Positions 12,459-24,834 of a stretch of 64,000 nt of DNA are shown here, in pieces; position 1 is the stretch's first letter, and each line of letters opens with the position of its first letter. The DNA is from Siphonodentalium dalli (taxonomy: Eukaryota > Mollusca > Scaphopoda > Gadilida > Siphonodentaliidae), in the NCBI GenBank assembly GCA_032622095.1, contig CP136063.1:27654987-27718986 (forward strand). The letters run 5' to 3'. The notes under the pieces were generated by a model. It saw only the letters and a list, made by a program, of their open reading frames with translations. It was not told the origin of the DNA and searched no databases. Made by a program: the position numbers and the translations under genes.

Positions 12459-15400
12459 AAGTACAGGGTTAAACCTGTCTTCGGTAACATGGACAAAGGT
12501 GCGTAATAAACCTAGGTACACATCTACTATGGCCACCAGAGATTGAACCGTACACCCTAAATCTAGGATATTGGGTACGAAAATATATAACAAAGTATTC
12601 ATTGTAGCATTAATCTAAATTATACATCTAGGTTTATATAGTTAATTGATGTTGAGCTGAGAGTATAGGCCAGAACGCCGCAAAATAAGTAAACAAAACA
12701 AGGAGAGGCCGTCATGAAATATAAATTGTAAAGGAAATTAATAAAATGTAGAGTGGAACGAAATCGTCAAAGCCGAAACTGAGGTTTTCCTGTAAACACA
12801 ATGCCTGCCTACACAACATTCGTTGTAACAATATAGAGATCCAAGGGGGCTGGGAACACCGTAGAGTACAGGGGTAAACCTGTCTTCGGTAACACGGACA
12901 AAGGTGCGCAATAAACCTAGGTACACATTCCGAAGCGCCACACGGACAATTTTGAATGTCAAAATAAATATAGAATAAGTAAAGAACGGCAGCATACCAG
13001 TCAAACCGTTCAGCTAGTTTAAATCATAGGGATAGTAATATCACGTGGGCCACACACCAAGCAATATCCACAAAAATGATACTATACACGAATTATTGTA
13101 AAACGTACACATAGACTTCCCTGATTGTACTATCGGGAAAAATTCTTAATTGTAAACAAAAGTGTATGCTTATGCATTGGCTGTACTGCCAGATGATAAA
13201 TTTAGTGCTGTAACACAGCTATGTTCATATCGGACATAATTGCACGAATTGTAATGCACTTACAATTAATAAGGGTTAACAACATTATGAATTGAGTACT
13301 GTTACATATAAAGGGCTGGACCCCGAAGTTCATTAGCAGTGTATGAAGGGATTAAACTGAAAAAATGACCCAAATATAATATGAATTGTATACAGATAAG
13401 TGTATATAAAATGCATATGCATGCAAATGGAACGCTCTTTATAAGTGTTTTTAGTATAGTTTGCAAACATTATACTGCTACAGTAAAGTTTACACAATAA
13501 TATTTGTTATGTTTGATTGTCAGCATAGCTTGATAACATTAGGAGGCGTAAATTATATACTTTGGAAAATGTATACTAAGACCAAGCGCGAAAATAGGTA
13601 TTTAAAATGTTGGAAATCAGAAAATAATAGCCAGCAATTGAAGTCATCAGGCGAGCGTCTCTGGTATATTAACGAACTTCACATACAGTACGTTTCATTA
13701 TTAGGTTTCGGTTCTTACGCTCCCGACCTACTATGGCCACCATAGATTGAACCGTGCAGTTTAAATTACCAAACCACACCTCCATGCTGAAAAATTGGGC
13801 AAAATGCATCCTCATATCAAGCAATGTAGATTTTCAAACTCAAACGCGCGCGAAAGGTGCACCAAAATCGCGTACAGCATCGGGGCTGTAAAATGAACGC
13901 GTGCATAATATATATATATTTAGGTTAGCATGTATATAATACATATAATATATTATTCCCTATAATGGTATAGCTGCTATATACTGCACGTACGATCAAT
14001 ATGATCAGGCAATCAAAGAAAAATCGACGAATGTAAAGTCGAGTTGGAAAGCACAATGAAATATAGTTACCTTAAAATAATCAGCACAGCCCTATAGTTG
14101 TATGAATTCCAATGACCACACAAACATAGGTATAGTCATAAACCAAATAGAGAAACAAAACACGATCTGGTCGTACACCCAACATAGAAACCTGGCTCGC
14201 CCTTGTTCAGTAGGACCCTGAAGTGGCAGACGTATTAGGGAAATCACGTTAAGAGTTATCGAAATGACGTATGTGACGTGTGACGTCACATACCAGGTGT
14301 ACTTTAACCCATGTCAGCCAAATTGTTTACACCTTAAGTTAAAGCAGGGCACAGTATTTACGCCGCAATAATGTAAATGTATTAGGCCTAGATAAAGGAA
14401 AAGTTCATAGCTTATAAATTATACAGACTCGAAATACGATTGATATTATAATTCATACCTAGAACTATAATAGGGGACATATAGTTGTTATAAAAAGGTT
14501 GTTTCTCATACCAGGGAAATGGCAGATTACACCACATCCATGCATAAGAGTAAATCCATATAATAAGTTCATTGGACGCGTGTTGAACAATAGTGCAGGT
14601 AAATATAACGTAAATCCGGATGTACTGTCGGGAAGGCATAAGAAAGACATAGCCCTATTAACAAATTCGGGCGGAAATATTTATAAATCTAGGATATTGG
14701 GTACGAAAATATATAACAAGGTATCCATTGTAGCATTAATCTAAATTCTACATCTAGGTTTATATAGTTAATTGATGTTGATCTGAGAGTAGAGGCCAGT
14801 ACGCCGCAAAATAAGTAAACAAAACAAGGAGAGGCCGTCATGAAATATAAATTGTAAAGGAAATTAATAAAATGTAGAGTGGAACGAAATCGTCAAATGT
14901 CAAAGCCGAAACTAAGGTTTTCCTGTAAACACAATGCCTGCCTACACAACATTTGTTGTAACAATATAGAGATCCAGGGGGGCTGGGAACACCGTAGAGT
15001 ACAGGGGTAAACCTGTCTTCGGTAACATGGACAAAGGTGCGTAATAAACCTAGGTACACATTCCGAAGCGCCACACGGACAATTTTGAATGTCAAAATAA
15101 ATATAGAATAAGTATAGAACGGCAGCGTACCAGTCAAACCGTTCAGCTAGTTTAAATCATAGGGATAGTAATATCACGAGGGCCACACACCAAGCAATAT
15201 CCACAAAAATGATATTACATGTATACACGAATTATTGTAAAACGTACCACATAGACTTCCCTGATTGTACTATCGGGAAAAATTCTTAATTGTAAACAAA
15301 AGTGTATGCTTATGCATTGGCTGTACTGCCAGATGGTACATTTAGTGCTGTAACACAGCTATGTTCATATCGTACATAATTGCACGAATTGTAATGCACT

Positions 15401-15601
15401 TACAATTAATAAGGGGTAACAACATTATGAATTGAGGACTGTTACATATAAAGGGCTGGACCCCGAAGTCCATTAGCAGTGTATGAAGGGATTAAACTGA
15501 AAAAATGACCCAAATATAATATGAATTGTATAGAGATAAGTGTATATAAAAAGCATATGCATGCAAATGGAACGCTCTTTATAAGTGTTTTTTAGTATAG
15601 T

Positions 15602-15931
15602 TTGCAAACATTATACTGCTACAGTAAAGTTTACACAATAATATTTGTTATGTTTGATTGTCAGCATAGCTTGATAACATTAGGAGGCGTAAATTATATA
15701 CTTTGGAAAATGTTTACTAAGACCAAGTACGAAAATAGATATTTAAAATGTTGGAAATCAGAAAATAATAGCCAGCAATTGAAGTCATCAGGCGAGCGTC
15801 TCTGGTATATTAACGAACTTCACATACAGTACGTTTCATTATTAGGTTTCGGTTCTTACGCTCCCGACCTACTATGGCCACCAGAGATTGAACCGTGCAG
15901 TTTAAATTACCAAACCACACCTCCATGCTGA
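15602..15931 (+). other. Recurrent 109-codon open frame in the 2.1 kb unit
   Basis: A frame starting MQTLYCYSKVYTIIF is open for 109 codons here and at 17,816-18,145. In the first unit (13,461-13,745) it is cut by a CAG-to-TAG-type change after 94 codons, and the fourth unit is truncated before the end. The product has no recognised domain, no signal peptide and an unusual composition. Since the units are nearly identical, retention of the frame is weak evidence of coding; I regard it as probably fortuitous. Confidence 0.2.
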
Positions 15932-16424
15932 AAAATTGGGTAAAATGCATCCTGATATCAAGCCAAGTTGATTTTCAAACTCCGAACGCGCGCGAAAGGT
16001 GCACCAAAATCGCGTACAGCATCGGGGCTGTAAAATGAACGCGTGCATAATATATATATATATATATATATTTAGATTAGCATGTATATAATACATATAA
16101 TATATTATTCCCAATAATGGTATAGCTGCTATATACTGCACGTACGATCAATATGATCAGGTTATCAAAGAACAATCGACGAATGTAAAGTCGAGTTGGA
16201 AAGCACAATGAAATATAGTTACCTTAAAATAATCAGCACAGCCCCATAGTTGTATGAATTCCAATGACCACATAAACATAGGTATAATCATAAACCAAAT
16301 AGAGAAACAAAACACGATCTGGTCGTACACCCAACATAGAAACCTGGCTCGCCCTTGATCAGTAGGACCTTGAAGTGGCAGACGTATTAGGGAAATCACA
16401 TTAAGAGTTATCGAAATGACGTAT

Positions 16425-16565
16425 GCTTTAACTTAAGGTGTAAACAATTTGGCCGACATGGGTTAAAGTACACCTGGTATGTGACGTCACACGTCACGTG
16501 TGACGTCACATACCAGGTGTACTTTAACCCATGTCAGCCAAATTGTTTACACCTTAAGTTAAAGC
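16425..16565. repeat. 141 bp near-perfect palindrome
   Basis: Left arm 16,425-16,494 and right arm 16,496-16,565 are reverse complements over 70 bp with one mismatch, around a single central C. The arms meet at a run of CRE-like TGACGTCA cores. Units 1 and 3 of the 2.1 kb array hold only the right arm (near 14,271-14,345 and 18,640-18,712), so the left arm was added in unit 2 alone, by fold-back or template-switch copying of its neighbour. Confidence 0.93.
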
Positions 16566-19500
16566 AGGGCACAGTATTTACGCCGCAATAATGTAAATGT
16601 ATTAGGCCTAGATAAAGGAAAAGTTCATAGCTTATAAATTATACAGACTCGAAATACGATTGATATTATAATTCATACCTAGAACTATAATAGGGGACAT
16701 ATAGTTGCTATAAAAAGGTTGTGTCTCATACCAGGGAAATTGCAGATTACACCACATCCATGCATAAGAGTAAATCCATATAATAAGTTCATTGGACGCG
16801 TGTTGAACAATAGTGCAGGTAAATATAACGTAAACCCGGCTGTACTGTCGGGAAGGCATAAGAAAGACATAGCCCTATTAACAAATTCGGGCGGAAATAT
16901 TTATAAATCTAGGATATTTGGTACGAAAATATATAACAAGGTATCCATTGTAGCATTAATCTAAATTCTACATCTAGGTTTATATAGTTAATTGATGTTG
17001 AGCTGAGAGTATAGGACAGTACGCCGCACAATAAGTAAACAAAACAAGGAGAGGCCGTCATGAAATATAAATTGTAAAGGAAATTAATAAAATTGTAGAT
17101 TGGAACGAAATCGTCAAATGTCAAAGCCGAAACTAAGGTTTTCCTGTAAACACAATGCCTGCCTACACAACATTTGTTGTAACAATATAGAGATCCAGGG
17201 GGGGCTGGGAACCCCGCAGAGTACAGGGGTAAACCTGTCTTCGGTATCATGGACAAAGGTGGGTAATAAACATAGGTACACATTCCGAAGCGCCACGCGG
17301 ACAATTTTGAATGTCAAAATAAATATAGAATAAGTATAGAACGGCAGCGTACCAGTCAAACCGTTCAGCTAGTTTAAATCATAGGGATAGTAATATCACG
17401 AGGGCCACACACCAAGCAATATCCACAAAAATGATACTATACACGAACTATTGTAAAACGTACCACATAGACTTCCCTGATTGTACTATCGGGAAAAATT
17501 CTTAATTGTAAACAAAAGTGTATGCTTATGCATTGGCTGTACTGCCAGATGATAAATTTAGTGCTGTAACACAGCTATGTTCATATCGTACATAATTGCA
17601 CGAATTGTAATGCACTTACAATTAATAAGGGGTAACAACATTATGAATTGAGGACTGTTACATATAAAGGGCTGGACCCCGAAGTTCATTAGCAGTGTAT
17701 GAAGGGATTAGACTGAAAAAATGACCCAAATATAATATGAATTGTATAGATATAAGTGTATATAAAATGCATATGCATACAAATGGAACGCTCGTTATAA
17801 GTGTTTTAGTATAGTTTGCAAACATTATACTGCTACAGTAAAGTTTACACAATAATATTTGTTATGTTTGATTGTCAGCATAGCTCGATAACATTAGGAG
17901 GCGTAAATTATATACTTTGGAAAATGTTTACTAAGACCAAGCGCGAAAATAGGTATTTAAAATGTTGGAAATCAGAAAATAATAGCCAGCAATTGAAGTC
18001 ATCAGGCGAGCGTCTCTGGTATATTAACGAACTTCACAAACAGTACGTTTCATTATTAGGTTTCGGTTCTTACGCTCCCGACCTACTATGGCCACCAGAG
18101 ATTGAACCGTGCAGTTTAAATTACCAAACCACACCTCCATGCTGAAAAATTGGGCAAAATGCATCCTCATATCAAGCAATGTAGATTTTCAAACTCCGAA
18201 CGCGCGCGAAAGGTGCACCAAAATCGCGTACAGCATCGGGGCTGTAAAATGAACGCGTGCATAATATATATATATATATATATATAGGTTAGCATGTATA
18301 TAATACATATAATATATTATTCCCTATAATGGTATAGCTACTATATACTGCACGTACGATCAATATGATCAGGTTATCAAAGAAAAATCGACGAATGTAA
18401 AGTCGAGTTGGAAAGCGCAATGAAATATAGTTACCTTAAAATAATCAGCACAGCCCCATAGTTGTATGAATTCCAATGACCACATAAACATAGGTATAGT
18501 CATAAACCAAATAGAGAAACAAAACACGATCTGGTCGTACACCCAACATAGAAACCTGGCTCGCCCTTGTTCAGTAGGACCTTGAAGTGGCAGACGTATT
18601 AGGGAAATCACGTTAAGAGTTATCGAAATGACGTACGTGACGTGTGACGTCACATACCAGGTGTACTTTAACCCATGTCAGCCAAATTGTTTACACCTTA
18701 AGTTAAAGCAGGGCACAGTATTTACGCCGCAATAATGTAAATGTATTAGGCCTAGATAAAGGAAAAGTTCATAGCTTATAACTTATACAGACTCGAAATA
18801 CGATTGATATTATAATTCATACCTAGAACTATAATAGGGGACATATAGTTGCTATAAAAATGTTGTTTCTCATACCAGGGAAACGGCAGATTACACCACA
18901 TCCATGCATAAGAGTACATCCATAGAATAAGTTCATTGGACGCGTGTTGAACAATAGTGCAGGTAAATATAACGTAAACCCGCCTGTACTGTCGGGAAGG
19001 CATAAGAAAGACATAGCCCTATTAACAAATTCGGGCGGAAATATTTATAAATCTAGGATATTGGGTACGAAAATATATAACAAGGTATCCATTGTAGCAT
19101 TAATCTAAATTCTACATCTAGGTTTATATAGTTAATTGATGTTGAGCTGAGAGTAGAGGCCAGTACGCCGCAAAATAAGTAAACAAAACAAGGAGAGGCC
19201 GTCATGAAATATAAATTGTAAAGGAAATTAATAAAATGTAGAGTGGAACGAAATCGTCAAATGTCAAAGCCGAAACTAAGGTTTTCCTGTAAACACAATG
19301 CCTGCCTACACAACATTTGTTGTAACAATATAGAGATCCAGGGGGCTGGGAACACCATAGAGTACAGGGGTACTGTCTTCAGTAAGATAGACAAAGGTGC
19401 GTAATAAACCTAGGTACACATTCCGAAGCGCCACACGGACAATTTTGAATGTCAAAATAAATATAGAATAAGTATAGAACGGCAGCGTACCAGTCAAACC

Positions 19501-20421
19501 GTTCAGCTAGTTTAAATCATAGGGATAGTAATATCACGAGGGCCACACACCAAGCAATATCCTCAAAAATGATACTATACACGAATTATTGTAAAACGTA
19601 CACATATACTTCCCTGATTGTACTATCGGGAAAAATTCTTAATTGTAAACAAAAGTGTATGCTTATGCATTGGCTGTACTGCCACATGATAAATTTAGTG
19701 CTGTAACACAGCTATGTTCATATCGTACATAATTGCACGAATTGTAATGCACGTACAGTTAATAAGGGGTAACAACATTATGCATTGAGGACTGTTACAT
19801 ATAAAGGGCTGGACCATTAGCAGTGTAAGAAGGGATTAAACTGAAAAAATGACCCAAATATAATATGAATTGTATACAGATAAGTGTATATAAAATGCAT
19901 ATGCATGCAAATGGAACGCTCTTTATAAGTGTTTTTTAGTATAGTTTGCAAACATTATACTGCTACAGTAAAGTTTACACAATAATATTTGTTATGTTTG
20001 ATTGTCAGCATAGCTTGATAACATTAGGAATTTTGTGCCACACTGAACATGCTCCTTATACTGTAATGTAAAACTATAAATGAAGTCGTTTCGAGGCGGC
20101 CATTATATTGTATTCAGTCTTATAATTTATCTTGCACCACCTTATCTACACACGTGATCGCCCCATCCAGGTCAACTATTTGGTGCAATGTTGAACCTGC
20201 TCTATATGTTCTATAGCCATATGACACCATTGACACTAATGCCATTTACCACAGTTAGGCACGCCATGGTAGTTATATACTACAGAATGCCCATATGGAT
20301 TGATTATACATACGCAAGAGTGCTGCACCCATGTGTGAGTTTCGGCAACCAGTTCACGTGTGTCCATCATCAGTTGATTATCAGCTATCGGTCGACCACT
20401 GTTTTATTCATTATTTTATAG

Positions 20422-20544
20422 GAGTCAGATGAGATCAGCCGCCGGGGATTATCAAGTTTATTGGATCTGCTGGATGTATTTATCGCAGAACAGCTGAACA
20501 GAACGAGTGTTCTTGATCAGATACTGGAGTGCCTACAACTAATG
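20422..20544 (+). CDS. Internal exon B1 of unrecognised duplicated-exon gene
   Basis: Proposed phase-0 exon of 123 bp (41 codons) between acceptor TTATTTTATAG and donor GTTAGTAGATA. The product begins ESDEISRRGLSSLLDLLDVF and ends ILECLQLM. Leu, Val and Ile spacing suggests two short amphipathic helices, loosely like a death-fold helical hairpin, but no family assignment is justified. Paralogue B2 at 54,947 has the same length, borders and frame; 15 codons differ by replacement and two only silently. The preceding intron tail (TTTCGGCAACCAGTTCAC to TTCATTATTTTATAG) recurs before exons C, D and B2. Confidence 0.55.
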
Positions 20545-21069
20545 GTTAGTAGATACTGATCGCAAATCATATAGGGTCACCATGACACTGGTGTATAGTG
20601 TAGTGCGAACTGAGCATACAACTTGTGTTTTCTTAACAGTATAAACATAATGTATATTGCATACTTATAGCTGTATCCATGGTTACAGACTAATGTTTTT
20701 GGAACCCACTCGTGTCTTCGATATACACCCTAGTATATCAGAGAACATGTGACCTAATGGAAAAAATCAGTGGATTATATATTTATAAATCTAGAGTTGA
20801 TGTTTTCGATTATTTAACCCTTCCATGATTGGAGCTTCCTGAACGTGTGCGAAAACCCTGTACCTAGCATTATCTTATGTATGTGAGTCTCCCACAGTCA
20901 GCACCGCATATATAATGCACAGGGTTCTCTTGCATTATCTTATATCAGAGTGTTCATGTTACATGTTGCGGTGTATCTCTCGCATTCATACCTGAATTGA
21001 AGATCACAAAGGAACGATCGAAGTGATAGTTGTGTGGGCGTGAATTTTGTTCTATATATATATATATTG
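20545..21069 (+). other. Intron downstream of B1
   Basis: No gene. It aligns with the sequence after B2 (55,070 to about 55,440), including the stretch around GAGTTGATGTTTTCGATTAT at 20,793 and 55,293. It ends in a short TA run at about 21,052-21,067, where the minus-strand LINE fragment begins. Confidence 0.65.
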
Positions 21070-23175
21070 TTTCAGCACTAGTAGGAACAGATTACTTTTA
21101 GAATTTTTGTATTCATGGTCCTACCGATAATGATATTCTTTTTGTTAGGTCAATGGGAAATTGGTTGATTCTTGCCGTATTTCAATTTCTTTCATAAAGT
21201 TTTGTGCGTGGGGATAATCCCAGAACATGTGAGAACTGTTTTCCTGTACGTTTTGGCGATTGCAAAAATCGTCGACTCGAAGGTTAGCCACATTCAGAAA
21301 TTTATTGGTACAAATGATTTGTGTGTTTGTTCTTAATTGGAGCCACTGTAATTTCGTATCCGTTGTCGTTTTAAAGGGCATGCTCAAATATTCTTCCGAA
21401 AGTTCTATGTTCTCGCAAATTTCGGATTCCCATTTTTGACATGCATTCGGCATAGTGTTCTTATTTGATAGAATTTTATAAAATAATTGGCCGCCTTTTA
21501 TCTAACGGAGTATCGGAATGAGATTGTTGGGTATACAGATTAAGGTTTGATTAAGATAACTTTCCAATGATTTATGCTGTTGATTGTTACGCGGATGTTG
21601 AAAGTTGCAGAAAGTGTGCGTGGGATCTGGAATGTATTATCTGATTAGAATAGATCATTTATAAAATATATACCGGCATCTCTCAAAGATATAAAGTTTA
21701 TCGATTGTTATTTTCGGATTATTCCATACAGTTGAGGCATTTACAACATGCAGAGAAAATATATCTTCAGAATGGATTTGCGAACTTGTCTGTTTGCTTT
21801 ACAATATAATTTGGGTGGTACGTGAGAAAGAGTGGATCTTGTAAGAAAGGGTTTGCATTGCTTAGTGAAGCCCATTTCGATTGTTTGCAAATCAAGCGTC
21901 TAATCCAGGTACTTTTCATGGCGCTATCAAAGTTTTCAACATGAATCTTCTTCAAACCTCTGTGCACATATTCGACACAAATTGTTTTCTTTTTATTCTA
22001 TCGTGTTTGGAATCACAAATGAAATTATATAGACTGGTATTTATGGTGTTCAAAAAATGCTGTATCCGGACATGTGAGAGTTATAATAACGTATGTTAAT
22101 TTTGGTAAGATAAGGGATTTGAGAACTGTTATTCTACCTAACGGGGTTAGGAGTCTGTGTTTCCAAAGTTCTGTGATCTTTTCTATATCTTCGAGTTTAT
22201 ATTTGTAGTTTATATTCATGTTTGTTAAATAAGTGTCGAAATGTATCCCTAGAAATTTAAAAGTGTGTACAGTAGACAGGTTTAATTCCTTAAGAACTTG
22301 TCTTATTTTAGTATGTGACCCTACCCTTATCCATGCTACATGACACTTTTCGGGATTTATGCGCAGACCACATTGCCGAGCAAATTCGTCCAGTGTTAAG
22401 TACGATTCGTGTAGACTATTTTCAGAACCATCAAGAATGAGCGTAGTGTCGTCCGCATATTGTGTTATTTTGTACTCTTAAACACCTAGAAATATGCGCC
22501 AAAACTTCACCACAGAGGAGACATATATATGGTAATATTGGATCACCCTGGCGGCAGCCTCTACCTAGCATGAAGTTCTGAGAAATGTGACCATTAATCA
22601 GAATAGATGAGCTGGCATTCTAATACAACATTGATAGCCATAAATTTACATAATCTCCGAAATTAAAAAGGTCAAGACATTTGCTTATAAATGACCAGGA
22701 AACAGTGTCAAATGCTTTTTCAAAATCGATAACAAGTACTAGGCCAGATTTATTTTCTTGTTTTGTTCTGTGAATTATGTCATATATTAGTCGGGTGTTG
22801 TCACCTATATATCTACCCACTAATCTTGTTTGATCGGAGTTGATTATCGATGGGAGTATACGTTTTAGTCTGTCCACTATACATGACGAGGCTAGTTTGT
22901 AAGATGTGTTCAAAAGGGTAATAGGACGCCAGTTTTTTAATATCTGCCTATTTTTGTCCTTTTTAGGGATCATTATAATTCCTCATTTTTGTGTTTGACA
23001 GTTCCCCCCGTTGAAATGATTCATTTAGCGACTCTGTTAAAAGGGGGCCAAAGTCAGACCAAAAGAATTCTGGATTATATGTGGCGTGTCCTCTATTCTT
23101 CTGTCCGAGAAGCGGAAGGTTATATGATTTGAATAAATTTTTATAAAGCTGTTCATCCAATTAAAAAGCCCAAGT
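21070..23175 (-). mobile_element. L1/Tx1-like LINE fragment, 5' truncated, inside an intron
   Basis: Minus-strand non-LTR retrotransposon remnant inserted in the B1-C intron. Its 3' end abuts a TA run near 21,067; host intron similarity resumes near 23,185 (ACCCATGTTGCC). Only ORF2 from just upstream of the reverse transcriptase onward is present; the endonuclease and ORF1 are missing, as expected for truncated reverse transcription. Several shifts and stops break the frame. Confidence 0.85.
21145..23160 (-). pseudogene. Broken LINE ORF2: reverse transcriptase and C-terminal region
   Basis: Read right to left, the pieces keep family order. 23,160-22,963 gives the pre-RT segment (LLTESLNESFQRGELS). 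22,973-22,620 holds the RT N-terminus (MIPKKDK, NWRPITLLNTSYKLAS, VIDFEKAFDTVSW). Near 22,575-22,530 comes LGRGCRQGDPILPY. At 22,464-22,441 is the catalytic QYADDTTLILDG. At 22,219-22,025 is the LTPLGRITVLKSLILPKL block. At 21,453-21,145 the tail has FCNRQNVQENSSHMFWDYP, a weakened version of the C-terminal zinc-knuckle region of L1/Tx1-type ORF2. These motifs, especially RGCRQGDP, fit the L1/Tx1 group. Stops and shifts between blocks make it a pseudogene. Confidence 0.85.
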
Positions 23176-23284
23176 TGGGCATGTCTATAGCACCCATGTT
23201 GCCAATCCGCCACTAATTCATATCTGCTCATTTTCAGCGTATTAGCAATATCTGGTTAACACTGTTACATTCGTTATTTTATAG

Positions 23285-23479
23285 TCAGGATACGAGGACT
23301 TCAAAGAACCAGTTTTAGAAAGTTTGTTCCTATCTCTACAAAACACTACATCAGAGAGGCCATATCTGTATTGGGAGGAACGTGAGCAGCGACGCGAATT
23401 GATCGCAAGTTTAGAAAGAATTCTGGCACGTCAGCCAGAACCGGAGAGGGAGGAACATGAGCTGCTACCAATAGCAACA
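23285..23479 (+). CDS. Internal exon C of unrecognised duplicated-exon gene
   Basis: Proposed phase-0 exon of 195 bp (65 codons, no stop) between TTATTTTATAG and GTTAGTAGATACTGACC. The product starts SGYEDFKEPVLESLFLSL, has a charged helical middle (WEEREQRRELIASLERIL) and ends EEHELLPIAT. The charged middle may form a coiled coil (inference). Both flanking introns resemble those of B1, B2 and D. The ending ELLPIAT resembles D's ELLSTT and A1's ALRPTA, supporting common origin by exon duplication. No known domain was recognised. Confidence 0.55.
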
Positions 23480-24702
23480 GTTAGTAGATACTGACCACTG
23501 GCTGGTGTAATTCATATAGCTTCGTAACGATAGATACACATAGTGTAGTGTGCTTTGAATTATATTTAAATTCAGTCAGTACTTTTTTTCGCGATGTGTG
23601 TGCAAATACAAATAGAATATTATATAATAGACAGATGTTGTTCTTATACAAATAATACATATTGCGTACATTGTATGTTATTGCCACGTTGGTACCCTTG
23701 GTTATGTAAACAAAAATAAATAGTAATCTTACGATTGTTTATAGACATATACTTGGAACTATGGTGTCGTCCAAAGAAAGTGTTCCGTTGCGCTGTGGAA
23801 TACGTAGACAACATTATTGGCACAATCAGCAATCGCATTCAAACTTTTTTTTAATCAACCCACTCTACCTGTTGTCAGTTAAAAATGAAGCTAGTTCACA
23901 TTATTTCATGATTGGGAAACGACCCGACAGACAATGTGTACGTTATATATTTGATTTGCAAAGAGATGAGTACTTTTTAATCCAGTTAGTATTTCTCCTA
24001 ACGTATATATGGTCATACATACCAAATAAAGAATACTATTGTGAGTTGTGAGTTGTAAGTTGAAAGCACACCACATTAGGAGTTTTAAAACCAACGTATA
24101 GCACGCGAATCTAAATAAGGAAATGGCGCAATTTCGTGATTCATCTTACGAACAATTCACTTCACTCTTTGTGAAAAATCAAACAGTCCGTATTTTCTCG
24201 GACACAGAACTTGTTTTGTGAATATTGTCGCATTCCATAACATCATCATTATGCTACATGTGTACTATTATTATATCCGTGAGGAAATTATCATAATTTG
24301 GTAATGTTATTTCTATATTATAACCTACAACGAAGGCCGTCCGCCCTTTAATCGTGTGGTGAATTAACAACAACATAGATCATCGTATATATATGTCCGG
24401 CAGGCCAGTCACCGAATATCACATACTTCCTTGTCAACAGCCCTGGTAAGAGTCTCACCTCTTGCTCTCTAGTGTCTTAATGATTTTTCGATTTTTTTAC
24501 TGGCAGCTTTTCATTAGTCACATATTAACCTTCACTAAGCCATGTGAATGATAGTAATTATGGAAGTTACCATATCCAAAGTGTTACACAAGTTGGGTAA
24601 GACAAGCACACATACCTGCCTTTCGGCCACCAGTTCATGTTTGTTCATTTGCAGCTAGTTTATCAATACCAGTTGAACACTGTTGTATTCATTATTTTAT
24701 AG
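23480..24702 (+). other. Intron C-D
   Basis: No gene seen. The first part is related to the introns after A1, A2 and D (GGCTGGTGTAATTCATATAG). The last 90 bp before D (24,600-24,702) match the pre-exon sequence of B1, C and B2. Short open frames on both strands are AT-rich and unsupported. Confidence 0.6.
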
Positions 24703-24834
24703 GCAGGGGTTGGGACCACTACAATAGGAAGACCACTTGTACAGAGATTGATTGATTCTCGTAAAAGAATTAAGTCAGTAAAACCGGAATGGATGAGTAT
24801 GCTTAGAAAAGCAAATGAGCTGCTATCAACAACA
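24703..24834 (+). CDS. Internal exon D of unrecognised duplicated-exon gene
   Basis: Proposed phase-0 exon of 132 bp (44 codons, no stop) between TTCATTATTTTATAG and donor GTGAGTAGAA. The product begins AGVGTTTIGRPLVQRLIDSR and ends LRKANELLSTT. It is basic and likely helical in the second half. It shares exon phase, flanking introns and its terminal pattern with A, B and C, but the body has diverged beyond easy alignment. No paralogue of D was found in block 2 within the window. Confidence 0.5.

Larger units (their letters stand above)
12459..20028. repeat. Tandem array of ~2.1-2.2 kb units
   Basis: Three full units start at the same landmark (GAGTATAGG/GAGTAGAGG) at 12,661, 14,787 and 17,007, and a truncated fourth at 19,151. 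Spacings are 2,126, 2,220 and 2,144 bp. A scrambled partial unit with internal deletions lies at 12,459-12,660. Units are very similar, differing by point changes, TA-microsatellite length (near 13,910, 16,050 and 18,265) and a palindrome in unit 2. The array begins and ends abruptly against sequence shared with block 2 (12,458 corresponding to about 53,260; 20,029 corresponding to about 53,655), so it displaced about 390 bp of the ancestral A-B intron. No transposase or reverse transcriptase was seen in the unit. Confidence 0.93.

Noticed and set aside
14838-15137. 99-codon minus frame in the 2.1 kb unit, repeated at 12,738-13,004, 17,114-17,359 and 19,306-19,497
   Set aside because: Frame length changes between units through indels and stops; no recognised domain; looks like chance openness in a copied unit.
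15885-15935. Possible tRNA-derived SINE (GGTTCAATCTC on the minus strand resembles a Pol III B box)
   Set aside because: No convincing A box at the right distance, no tRNA fold and no SINE tail.
20422-20544. Assignment of exons B1/B2 to a death-effector or death domain
   Set aside because: Only a loose helical Leu pattern is visible; key motifs of those families are not identifiable in 41 residues.
22025-22099. Plus-strand frames over the LINE fragment (for example 21,881-22,099)
   Set aside because: Shadows of the minus-strand reverse transcriptase.
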